Positions 1 through 15,100 of a stretch of DNA of 64,000 bases are shown piece by piece (the stretch's first letter is position 1; each line of letters starts with the position of its first letter). The notes beneath the pieces are model-generated. The model was given only the letters and a program-made list of their open reading frames with translations. It searched no databases and was not told the origin of the DNA. Origin of the DNA: Adineta ricciae (taxonomy: Eukaryota; Rotifera; Eurotatoria; Adinetida; Adinetidae); assembly GCA_905250025.1 (NCBI GenBank), contig CAJNOJ010000053.1:248001-312000 (forward strand), in the 5' to 3' direction. The position numbers and the translations under genes were made by a program.

Positions 1-753
1 CTTTTACAAAAATCAAAAGTTATCTTACATAGATTGATAAATAGTAATTATCATGCAGCATTTCAATTTGGCATTCCTGGCTATCCGTTATATGGTAACT
101 AAAAACTCGTATTTCGTTCAGAGTATCACATCTGTCTACAGATTGTCAAGGTAAAGTTTGTCTCTATAATGGTACTCTGAACTTACAAACATGTCAATGC
201 GAATGCTCGGCATTTGCCAGCGGAGTTTACTGTGAAAAATGTAAAGTAACTTGTCATTTAGTTTATTCATCGTAGAATCAAATTTTTATTTTAGTAAATT
301 GTTCAATGCTACCGGACTGTCCTTATCATTCATCAGTATCGTGTCTTGCGGTCAACGTTCCTTTGGAATGTCCTCGACTTTGTGGTTTATGTGAGAGATA
401 TGAAATGTTGAGAAATGTATACGGTGATGAAAATCTAGCACCCAATGCACCGATTATTAGTTCAATTACAACGTAGGCGATAGAATCACGTATTTCTTTT
501 TATTAAATGATGCTTCATTTTAGTTCAAACGAGATGAACGAAACAATATCTGAAGAATTTGAACTTGTCACAACGTAAATTTCGATTTGTTTAACTAAAC
601 CAAGTCTTTACTTTTCACTTTAGTACTGAGTTCGACACGACATCGAGCTTCGATACCACAATCCACGAAAACATCTCTTCAGTTTCATCCACAATGAATA
701 TCTCATCACAGATGCTATTTTATTTGTGTATTAAATATTTATTTGTTGTTTAA
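1..753 (+). CDS. CAP-superfamily secreted/GPI-anchored protein, C-terminal part (5' end outside window)
   Basis: Only the C-terminal exons are inside the window. Spliced exons near 38-101, 144-239, 295-473, 524-575 and 624-753 stay in one frame. They encode a Cys-rich module (DCQGKVCLYNG, then CQCEC, CEKL, PDCPYH, CPRLCGLC). This matches the C-terminal module of the CAP gene at 38964-40350 nearly cysteine for cysteine, so the missing N-terminus is probably a CAP (CRISP/antigen 5/PR-1) domain. After the module comes a Thr/Ser-rich stalk (TTSSFDTT) and a hydrophobic end (MLFYLCIKYLFVV). That layout suggests a GPI-anchor signal and cell-surface location. A poly(A) signal AATAAA lies at 811-816. 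Function is unknown. Paralogy to the second CAP gene is seen directly; the CAP domain of this gene is inferred. Confidence 0.7.
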
Positions 754-1003
754 TATTATTCTCATCAACGATTTCCCTTCACAAAAGAAAGAAACCATAA
801 CATATTTCTAAATAAATATATCACATAAGAAAGAGTAGAACCCCAGCAGAAAAAGAAAACAAAGATAAAACGCGCACACGACCAATTCGCTTGAGCCAAT
901 CGGATTTATAGCGTTTGATAAGTATAAATATTATTCTTAAAATGCGATAACTGTCGAAGACAAAACCAGATTTGGATTTGGATGAAAATGTTTATTAATG
1001 AAT

Positions 1004-3230
<2,227 letters not shown>

Positions 3231-4049
3231 CTTTCACTAAAATGAACCTATGAAAAGAAAGAGAAAGGGTAAATGTAACAAGAGAGAACAATGAAACAAA
3301 GCTTCAAAGCTTTGTGCAAATAAAGAAGATAAGTTTTGTTGACTCGACTTGATCGATTATGCAAGAGAATTTAATTAACCTGGACAGATAAGTTTTCTTC
3401 TCTCTGCATTGCCCTTTAATATTGGTAAAGAAAAGTAAACACAGTTTTCAACATACTGTCAGAAAGATCGCGCGAAATGAGCTGACTGAAACATCTACCT
3501 ACTCCGACAACTCCATTCTTATGCAAAGAGGAAAAATGAATATCGATATGCTTCCTTAATTTGAATAGCGTATTTGCATTACTACCGAAAAATAAATGTC
3601 AGGCTCCTCTCTTCTCCTTTGCGACAGTGAGTACATGAATCATAACTCAGAACTTTTGCAGAAATGATGATGATTGATTGATCAATAAGGAAACTCGTCG
3701 ATACACGTAATCTTATATTGATTCGCGCGAAAAAATGCGGAGTTTACGTGAAAAATAATGTTTGAAAAAGAAAACTCAAATAAGAAAAAAAAATCTTCAA
3801 TCAATTTGAGTCATTCGGAGAAAATAGATGGCGCTAAATGCTAGTTCCTTACCAATACACCGACACGAATATTTTCATAAACTTATTTTGTCAAAACAGT
3901 ATTTTCAAATCAGACCATTGAATACAATTTTCCCTTCTATCTAAATTTCCAACGATTTCCAATGGATGTTCAATGGTAACCAATCGAAACATATCAAAAT
4001 AGCATTCATTCATTCACTGCGTTTTTTTTGCATACGATATTGTTTCGTC
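3231..4049. other. Intergenic, divergent promoter region UAP1/ZMAT2
   Basis: About 820 bases separate the two divergent start codons and probably hold both promoters. It is AT-rich with A-runs near 3785. No ORF, RNA gene or clear TATA box is supported. Confidence 0.5.
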
Positions 4050-4973
4050 ATGTCTGTTCCGGGTGTAGTAAGTAATCAACAATTATCAAATTGAATAGAA
4101 TCTTATTTTTTGTTTAGCGTTGCGATGATCATCGTCGTCGATGGGATATACGTGAATATGAGAAGAAAGCCAGCAATCGCATAGAAAATCTTCGAAGTGT
4201 AAAGAAGCAATCAGCAGAAGACGAAGAGAGTGGTGATGAAGCAGAAATCGAACGAAAAGCTGTTGAGAAGAAAATCGCTCGAACACTTCTTCAAGCTCGA
4301 GAATTTAAAGTTTGTACATAATAGAAAAAATCAACTCAAGTTAGCCTTCAACTGTTCGTTTTAGGTCGACTTAGAGTCTCGTCTAGGAAAATCCGTCATT
4401 GTAACAAAGGCAACAGCGCCATCCGATGCCGGAGGGTAAATAATACTTACCTTTATCCATTGAATCAGTTGAATTTTTATTTTAGATATTATTGTAACGT
4501 ATGTGATTGCATTGTCAAAGATTCGATTAATTTTCTGGATCATATTAATGGAAAAAAGCGTAAGTGAAATTCATTCAAATGATTTGTACAGGAAAACAGG
4601 TGAATCTATGGTCTAGATCAACGAAATATGGGTATGTCCATGCGTGTCGAACGATCGAACGTCGATCAAGTTCGAAAACGTATTGAGATGAACAAAGCCA
4701 AACAAAATCAAGTCGTAAAGGAATACAATTTCGAAGAACGTCTGAAAGAAGCCAAGGAAGAAGTAAGTTTAGAGAACTTTATCCAGATGTTTCGATGTAA
4801 ATCTTCAATCTTAGGAAGAGAAAATTAGAGCACAACGGCGCGATAAGAAGAAAGAAAGTAAAAAACGTAAATTAGAAGAATATCAATCATTGCAAGACGA
4901 CGATGACGCGGGTAATGAAGATGCTATGGCTGCAGTCATGGGATTTAGTGGTTTTGGAGGATCGAAGAAATAA
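4050..4973 (+). CDS. ZMAT2: Zinc finger matrin-type protein 2 (ZMAT2/Snu23), U4/U6.U5 tri-snRNP component
   Basis: Spliceosomal B-complex protein of the tri-snRNP, active in the nucleus in pre-mRNA splicing. The spliced product has, in order, [13 protein letters not shown], the [17 protein letters not shown] segment, a U1-type/matrin C2H2 zinc finger ([20 protein letters not shown] with NGKKHQRN), [14 protein letters not shown], an acidic/basic coiled region, and the family end [10 protein letters not shown]. These run collinear with animal ZMAT2. The first coding exon is only 18 bases (4050-4067, MSVPGV) and is followed by gtaagt. The poly(A) signal AATAAA is at 5010-5015. Length (about 220 residues) is close to the usual 199. 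Confidence 0.95.
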
Positions 4974-5939
4974 TCATTGATTTTTCTGTACATACATGCT
5001 ATCTTATGAAATAAAAACGGCTGATCTCTTTGCTAAAAACATCGGATTCATGAAAATGAATGTTGTGTAGGATTAAGATTTTTCTAAACCTCAGTTTACA
5101 TGTTGGAATTTCGACTAAGACTTTCGATAACGGACATAATACGCTGAATCCATCATCGTTGTGCTTTTAATGACAAGTCGGACTAATTTGTTAAACAGCG
5201 GGAATGTTTTTTTAATCTCTTTTAGACTGTGTTTGTTGTGAACTCGGATTAGTTCATTAAATTGTCAGAAATGATTTTCCGGTCGAATAGCAGTACCATA
5301 ATTACTACATCATACTTGTGAACAGGATACTATCCAGGCTTCTTCGAGTGTCGAAGTAATATCAGACTTGATCTTTGTAGTCATCTATGTGAATTATGAT
5401 TACATTTTTGAATTCATCTTGTTATTCTGTAGAAAACGGTCGATATTATCCTTGATACGAACTTATTTGAATTCTTGATTACTGATCTACGTAAAATGAG
5501 ATGTTCTAGATTTTGGTAATGAGTAACATCTATACGAGATGTTCGGTGCATCAAAACTGAATGTAATTTCCTTTCGATTTCCCAAAATATTCTGTTTATG
5601 ATTATGAAGATCAAAAGAAATCATAGTAGCGTAAAGATGAAAAACCACGTCAAAACTTGTTGTGTTGGGTGAAGTTTGCGTACGATTCTAATACTTATCT
5701 TAATTTTATATAATAACTGTAAATATGAATCAATTAATCATAATAGTTGAGTTAGAGAAAATATAAGAAGGAAAAAGTATTGCTTATCCACTCTTTTCTT
5801 GACGATGACTATAAATATCGATGTGAAATTTTTTTCTACTTGAAGTCATCAATTATTTAACGATTTGGACCAATAAGTAAATAACATTGTCTAGAATTTC
5901 CATATGGTTCTCTTTCATTTCTAGATAGTCCATACGAAA

Positions 5940-5975
<36 letters not shown>

Positions 5976-6667
5976 TTCTTATCATATAAAAATTATCGTA
6001 ATTAATCCCTCTGAACCCGCGATATAACCCCATCTTCACACTAGTCGTTGTAGACACTGCAAAACAAACATTGATTAACATCAACTAATATATTCAATGC
6101 ATCAAATAGTTGTGTTTTCATTCTTTACATTTATATTCTATCCACTGTGTATTAAACATTAATCAATCATTAATATTTAGTCAATGAGAGACGCAAACCT
6201 AACTGCAGATGTCGATCGCCGAAAGAATTGCTTTCAATGCGTAATTGCTTGATTGTCTATTTTGACAAAGCAATATTATGACGAGTGACACTTCGATTAG
6301 ACATACATTTCTCACGCGATACCAATGATGAGAGAAACTAGAGGCAATAATAGAGGAAAAAACGAGGAAAGCGGCGAGTGCAAACGTTGGTATTTCTCGA
6401 ACGTGGCATTGTCATTTCTTGCTCTCTGTTCTCTCGGCTTTTTCTCGTTTTTTTTTCTTTCTCGAACTCGCGCAGTTTCCTGCTTCACAAGTAACTACCT
6501 CGTGTACTATCGTTAGTATTCTATTACGTTCTAGCAGCGAGGTTAACAGAAATAATTACCTGAAAGGAAAAGAAACACAACAGAAAACCATTCATTTAGT
6601 AGTTTCAGTAGATAACAGTTAGAAAACACCTGTCGCTATTCATCGTTGTTTTTTCTTGCTAGTTTGG
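4974..6667. other. Intergenic, 1.7 kb
   Basis: Holds the ZMAT2 3' end and the upstream region of the ERK gene. No coding signal beyond short chance ORFs. A TC dinucleotide run lies at 5944-5973. A pyrimidine-rich acceptor (ttttttcttgctag) ends at 6660, eight bases before the ERK start, so a 5' UTR intron or a trans-splice site lies here. Confidence 0.5.
5944..5973. repeat. (TC)n microsatellite
   Basis: About 14-15 perfect TC repeats, seen directly. On the minus strand it produces an RERERERER run in a chance ORF. Confidence 0.95.
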
Positions 6668-7961
<1,294 letters not shown>

Positions 7962-8690
7962 TCGGAATAAAGAAAAAGTTTCGTCTCTTGTTATTTTACT
8001 CTTAATATACCATAAATAGAACAAATATTCTCATAAGTTTTTCTCTAGTTTCATTTTCTGCTCAGAGAATTCATTTTCAAAATATCACCGTTCAGTTAAA
8101 AATAACTTGCAATGTTGACTGATATAGTATATTATTTAACACTTGCTGTCATGTGAATAGGTCGTGGAATAACATGTTTTTCTCTTGTTATTTAGTTGTC
8201 TTACCTAAATCGATAACAGAACAAAAATAGAATTTAATATTGATTCACGTAATTACAATAAGTTCTGTTAATTTAAAATAAAAAAAATGATTTTCATTAT
8301 GACTGGGCTCTCGGCTGGTCTTTCAAGTACATATAGTCGATCTAGACACAACAGGGAGATGAAATGAATTGTTGTCATTTGACTAGATCGTTTTATTATC
8401 GGAAATGCTCGTCTATAACTGTTGGTGAAGTATTTTTCGAAGGAAACACTCAGAAATAGATTGATGTATTCATTTAGCATTTGATAACGAATAGAAGAAG
8501 AATGATGAAAAACATATAAATGACAGACGTTGAGCAAGGAGACACTCTATATTGCAAATACTGCTCTCAGTTTGTAGACTAAGAAAATTTGATTGTTATC
8601 AAGAAAGACGGAACGAAAAAAGCAGACCGATTATGAATTGAGTACGCGCGTATACACATTGCACAGGATCACATAGAAAGCAACTGACAC
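7962..8690. other. Intergenic
   Basis: Poly(A) site of the ERK gene, then AT-rich sequence with no ORF resembling a protein family. Confidence 0.45.
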
Positions 8691-9031
8691 GAACAGCTGA
8701 ATGTATTTTACGCATCGATGACGCAGTTTTATACAAAAGTGAAAGTAGAAGGCGATACCAGTAGGACTAACGGTTGCTGTTGACTGTTCACAATTGATTC
8801 CATGAAGATTTGAGGCTAAATGATAAAACAGTACTGTGGTCAATACGCTCAACAAGAACGATATTCAGTGAATTAGAAGACACATGCAAAGATTAGAGAC
8901 GAACAAAAAGTCATGAATCAAGTAATGGACACTACAATAAGAATATAGTCACCTTGCTTGCACGACGTTCAAAGCCTTTTGCCTAGTATAAATAGAATAT
9001 TGATATTTTTGTAAAAGATTTCTTTAGCAAC
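8691..9031 (-). pseudogene. Broken duplicate of the 3' part of the KCC cotransporter gene
   Basis: Positions 8691-8745 match 12368-12422, and 8765-9031 match about 12535-12808 of the KCC gene at 12178-17328. The second stretch includes intron sequence and differs by about one base over the 220 positions I compared from 8812. About 110 bases present in KCC between the two stretches (around 12423-12534) are missing here. No start, membrane segments or complete exon set remain, so it cannot make a transporter. Intron sequence is kept, so it arose by DNA duplication, not retrocopying. The first stretch is visibly more diverged than the second. Confidence 0.85.
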
Positions 9032-12000
9032 CGACGAAGAACGGTCGTTGCAGCTTCTGGATCTGAATGGAAGCAGTGATCCGGACGGAAATGGGTTGAA
9101 CACGGATGTTGTTCATTCTCCGTCAGACCGTTTCCAAACGAACTATCAAAATAAGCGAGAGGACTTTGTCGGAGTTAAATCAGTCGAATTTTTTCGTCTG
9201 ATTTCAGGTTGTTTCATTATTTATTGCAACTATTTTTCTGCTGAACGACTGGATCTGTTTATGTCTTAGACGTCACACTACGAAATGCATTATCAATGGG
9301 GTTGTCTGTTTCAGAAACTGGGTTTATAGTTCTATAGAGCTGATCGAAGACTTCAACGTGCACTAGTTTGGTTTCCAGTTACGGCGAGTTAAGTGTTAAA
9401 AATCTCTTCTTGAATACGATGCACTACAAAACTCTAAAAATTTCACAATAAAATCCGTATTCTTTTTTTCAAAATCTTTTCACAGCGCTTCTAAATCTCT
9501 GAGGCACCCCCGACAGTTTCCCTGAGAGGCATGGAAATTTGAAATTCACATCTTTCGATTGTCACCGCTGTAGATTGTCCGTCCTATGAAATGGCGCATG
9601 TGGCTGTTAAAATATCCTTCTTTTCTTCAAGAAGACAATAAAGTACTTTGGTCAAAATTGGTGAACCATCCTAAAAATGGACGCTCTGCAAACCGGTGGA
9701 AACCCTATGTTTCACAGCTGCAGTAAAACAGTAGTTGCATGAATTTTTAGATCAACCTGATATTGACTGAAGATGGAAGCTATTGTACAACATGTCGTGA
9801 GTTGGGGTACTGTGTAGGGAAACAGAGATAGTACGTTATTGTGAACTGATGATATGGCAAGAATAGGACACAATGTTCAGAAAATTATAGATTATAAGTG
9901 AGATAACTCTTCTGAAAAATGCATGCTAGTGTGAAAAGATTCGAGTCGTCATTGGTGAACGGAATGCGTTCGTCATAGGTACAGTTGTGATATCGTAGTC
10001 GTCGCTTTGTGTTCCTATGTCTTACTTTGTGAATGTGAGTTGCTTAAATATTCTTCTGGGATATTTACTTCGTATACCGAAGAAAATGGTTCTTTTGCTT
10101 TGGTAGAGCTGTCTATACGTTTAGTTAACAGGTTATCACTGTCTTCTTTTGAGGAAATTCGTGATATCAAATATTATTAAAGTCATATGTAACACGGGCG
10201 ACAAGAGAATGAAAGTGTCAAGCTAACTTACTTGGTATCGTTCAGAAGTATTCAGAATCTGGTTGACCCATCGACAAATATTTTGCATGGAACAAAACAG
10301 CGTCAGTTAATCTTGATGACCCATAAACGAGTTCGACAGGTAACGTGGAAAACGTGTGCATCTTATTTTCCAACCGTGTAATAGACGGAAGGGATTATAA
10401 GTAATAAAAAAATGTTTGACTTCGTTTGTTATACGAAGTAAATCATCATGTCGATGTAGTTGTATATTCATAATTTATTGCCAAAAACAAATGATGTGTG
10501 AATAGTTTGACTAATAACGAATCGCTGGTGAGCGCAGGAGAATGGCATTAATACATATATGCCTAATGAATTCTACTCTATCATCTGCGATGATGAATTC
10601 ATGAATTGAAACACAAGAAGACTTTTTATGTTTTTTAAGTTCTTTCCAAAGCGATCCGATTTTCATCAAAAGGACTAAACATCTGTAAATTTATTATTTT
10701 GAAATAAAACATCTATGAAGATAAAATCCATGAATTGTAGAGCGAGACCACCAGTGATTCACATGGTCTCGAAAGGATTCAGTAGGCTTCCATACAACAC
10801 ACATAATATAACGACAATTATTAACTTTTCTCAAGCATAAATATCATATAAACGAAATTTTCTTAAAATTCTTCACTGCTTTGATTTTGGTAGAAAATCA
10901 CTGAAAAATTTTGCTTCATCATTCAGTATTACATGTTTAGTTGTCAGATAACACATGCGTTCATCTCAGAATACTTCTTTACAGGTTTATTGTTCGAATC
11001 TCATCGTCTTACTCGTAGACAAAAGAGTGCTATCACACCAGACATTACGTTAGTGTCCATAATTATATATAAAAGCGCGCTTTTCACTCGTTGCACCTCT
11101 TTCCTTGCCACACAATAACAAGAGTTTAGAATATATGAGGTAAGCGAAGAAACAATATCAGAATGGATCATTTCGTTTCTTGAATTAATGTCTTAGCAAC
11201 AACGAATGCTGATCCGTGTATACATTTCCTTGTAATATCAGATCAAGTCCAACTACAAGTAGTATACCCTCTGTTATCGATTTGAATGCTATTTGTACAC
11301 ATTTTTAAAGTGTAGTTTATCCTATTTTCATCATATTACCAATTAGACTCATATCAATTCATTGAAAAGTTATAAAAAGCATGTTAATTGACTCTTTAGT
11401 TCTCAAAAAAAGTAAAAGAACTTGAACATAACGAGAAATCGAACATAACTTTGCTTCTTCTCATGAAAGGCAGTTTCAATTTTCTTTCAGAAAAAAGATT
11501 AACGAATCTGTAGGATGAGCTCTACTTGTGAATTAATTTCAATCAAATAAAACAGTAATCAATGCATTTGTGTCTTAATTAACTTTACGTATACTACGTT
11601 GATGATATATTCCAAAAGACGTACAAAAATGCAATCATAAGCGAACTAAATTGAGATGAACACCGAAGTCAAAATCTTCATAGTTGAAAGGAACTACTCA
11701 AACTATTGTTTTGGACAACCTTTAACATTTTTTCACTAAGGTAAATAGTAATACTTGAAATAAGGTTTTCGTATCTATCTTTGATTTCAATCCTTTCGTC
11801 TCGTTGTTTTCAACCACAAACATTTCAATAATGTTTTTGAATTCTCGATACTTTCACGATCAATCGTGCTCAGATATTAAACCAAATAATTGCTTCTATT
11901 GCTTATTAATGATGTTTTATGGTCGATAGTTTCCTGTCAACTTTGAATTGATCGATTGACGTACATCGGAAAAGAGCACAGACATCGAATTTGTATTAAA

Positions 12001-12177
12001 TGAAGTGATTTGTTTTATTACTTGCATACACACACTGAACGGGATTTAAGTTACCAATCACTACAAGATCAGATAAGAAGAAATTGAAACGAGAGAGAAA
12101 GAGTGAGAAAAAAAAACTCGTAAGATTCAGTACACCGATGAAATGATTGAGAACAAAAAAGAAATACTAGGTAAGAA
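9032..12177. other. Intergenic, 3.1 kb, no gene recognised
   Basis: No ORF here resembles a protein family; the longest (about 60-73 codons) look like chance. A TATATATAAAA element at 11064-11074 followed by an ATG at 11134 is discussed separately. A minus-strand AATAAA candidate for KCC lies near 12014-12019. No terminal inverted repeats or transposase remnants were recognised. Confidence 0.4.
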
Positions 12178-15100
12178 TTAAGAAAATATTGTTATCACCT
12201 CACGTCCACTGCCACGCATTAAGATTAATCTATCAAGACCTTCGGTCAGTGCATCGACATACTCCATATAAGAATATGCAGCTAAACTTGAATGTTTCGC
12301 CGGTGGAGATGGAAGATTGATAAGAACAAGCTTCGCATCGCTTGAACGCTCTCGAATTTGTTGATTTAGACGAACAGCTGAATGCATTTTACGCATCGAC
12401 GAGGCAGTTCTACACAAGAGTACAAGTATAAAACGAGCACACGCGCATTGTCTTTCTTACATTGAATTTTTCAAGTTTTCGAGCTGATTCGGTGTGAATG
12501 TATATTGATACTGATCATTGGATTCTTCGGGAGCTGTCAGTCGTTGTTGACTATTCACAATTGATTCCATGAAGATTTGAGGCTAAATGATAAAACAGTA
12601 CTGTGGTCAATACGCTCAACAAGAACGATATTCAGTGAATTAGAAGACACATGCAAAGATTAGAGACGAACAAAAAGTCATGAATCAAGTGATGGACACT
12701 ACAATAAGAATATAGTCACCTTGCTTGCACGACGTTCAAAGCCTTTTGCCTAGTATAAATAGAATATTGATATTTTTGTAAAAGATTTCTTTAGCAAACA
12801 ACGAAGAACACTGAAAGGAGAATGACTTACTTGAAGTTGTAATTCTTTGTCAGGTAATTTCAAACCTTTTAGCAGTTTGACACGTTCCGCTAGTTTTAAG
12901 GTTCTTTCATAAGCATATGCAGATATTTCCTGATCTTCCTAGAAAACCAAACAGCCTTGAATGTTGAACAAACAAAACAATGATGGTCAAATCGAACCAT
13001 TTCTACAACGTTGACTTCTGCTTCGATACGTAATTGATACATATATTGTTCTAAATCTTTTTTCATTTCAACGGAATTGTCTTCGAGTTGTGCAACAGTA
13101 AACAAACGAATTCGACAACGTGCCCAGACTTTATTACGTTTCAGTAAGAATGCAATGAGAAATAGAAGGCCGCCATCATGAATGATCCACCAGATATCGA
13201 TAGTGCCCTCTTGAATCTGTTTGTGGTCGGGAAAATTGTCAATATTTTTTGGAACTATAACAGCACATTGACGTGCTTCGGCAATAGCAATTGTTCCTGA
13301 ATGAAAAGCAAGATGTAAATAGAGAACAAAAACCAGCTTCCTTAGATTTACGTATAAAAGCATCAGCTGTATAACTTTCAAAATCTTTTTTCCAATGTAT
13401 TGGCCAACATAGAACGATCGTATTAGGTCTTAAACCACCTAAGCCTTCTGTTTGTATTCTAAAATAGAAATGTTACACAATGTAGAAGTCACATCTTCAA
13501 TTTCGTGTACATACAATGCACTAATACCGTCCTCAGCGTCTTTCGCAGCCAGAACTTCCACAAAGCCTTGAACCTTTGCTTGAGCTAAGCTTGCTTTCAA
13601 TAACTAAACATGCATTAAAACAAACATTGCTAACGATTTATTCGACAGAATACTTACGGAACGAACCGGATCGATGTATTGGTGTTTGTCGAGATAATCA
13701 CCTTCCAGAATACTTGCAGCAACAACGAAACCTCGTCCTGGAAAAAATCGACACTTCATCTTCTTGAATTTTCCTTTGAAACTATATACCAGCTTTGAGT
13801 TGATATAGAAAATTGAGAACTTTTGGGTGACGAATGATATATGCTTCATCATCATCAGCTTTGTGAGCATTAATAAATGCTAATAATTGTGGTCGCCAAT
13901 TTTTTGTATGTGGTTGAGCTTCATCAACTCGAAATAAAGCGTAACGAGCTGCCGACATTGATAAACCACGAATTCCATCGCCCCATTCCTTTTCTGCTCT
14001 ATTTAAATTTAAAAACAAAACACAACATTGAGCCACTAAAACCAAATCAATTCCTTTCTACCCTTTGTATTCAATGAATTTATAGATGACTATAGCAATA
14101 AGCATTGCTACTAGAGCGAAATACCACGAAGCGATAAACATTATTGCGATACAAAGACAAACACCAGCGAATGACAAACTCCTAAAATGAAAGCATTGTT
14201 CACGAAAACAATCAATGGTCGTTTTCTTACCAGTGATAATAGCGAAAGCGTGGTCGCCAACTTGGCGCTTTCAGAACGGTTTGTAAGGCGCATGCTAAGT
14301 TGACAAATCCATAACATAATAAAAAGAACCTAGAAAACGTAACAAACGTTAATATCAACTTTTTTTCGAGCTGCGCAGCCACTTTACATCGATAAAAGTG
14401 CTGTTAACTTGTCGACATCAGCAATGAGAATTCCACATTCACAAATTAATAATGTCAGAAATAGAGCGGGTACTGGTTCACCACGGTAAGACTTGGCTAA
14501 TGGGCCAAGAATTGGTATTAGATCATCTCTAGCTACAGCTTGTAAAAGACGCGGTGCTCCTTGAAAAATTCAATCAATCCAATTAGATTTATTCTTCATC
14601 TTTCATTACCTGTTAAAGTCTGTAAGCCGGCTCCAACAGTCGAACAGAATGCACCGATCATAATCACCCACTTATTCGGCCAAGCCAGTACCGCGACAAC
14701 TAACTGTTTATTAATACTATCCCCAAATTTATCTCGTAATAATGTACTATGTGTACAAGCTGCCAAGAAGATTACGTTGGATAAATCTACAAGCATTCAA
14801 TATAACTTGTTGCAATCTTTTCAAATTGGTCTTATACATATGATTGATGTTGTTATAATGGCAGCAATTGTACCACGTGGAATACTCCGACTAGGATCAC
14901 GTAAATCTCCACTACGATTTGAGCCAGCCATAATACCTGTACGACAAATGATTTATGTCAATGATGCCATTGAACAATCTAGATCGTTTATTACCAGTTA
15001 CGGATGGAAAGTAAATTCCCACCAAAATTAGGAATGTCGTTACTTCTTGTGCCACAACTTCATAGGACGAATCACCTTTGATATCTCGTTCGATTTCACC

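Noticed and set aside
5857..6084. ORF with RERERERER run
   Set aside because: Product of the TC microsatellite.
9048..9269. 73-codon ORF after the KCC fragment
   Set aside because: No family likeness, no conserved neighbour, begins in the flank of a broken duplicate.
10740..10770. 8-base perfect inverted repeat (cgagacca/tggtctcg)
   Set aside because: Short, isolated, no T run or nearby gene; likely chance.
10988..11010. gttcgaatc, resembling a tRNA T-loop
   Set aside because: No T-stem pairing, acceptor stem or A/B box spacing around it.
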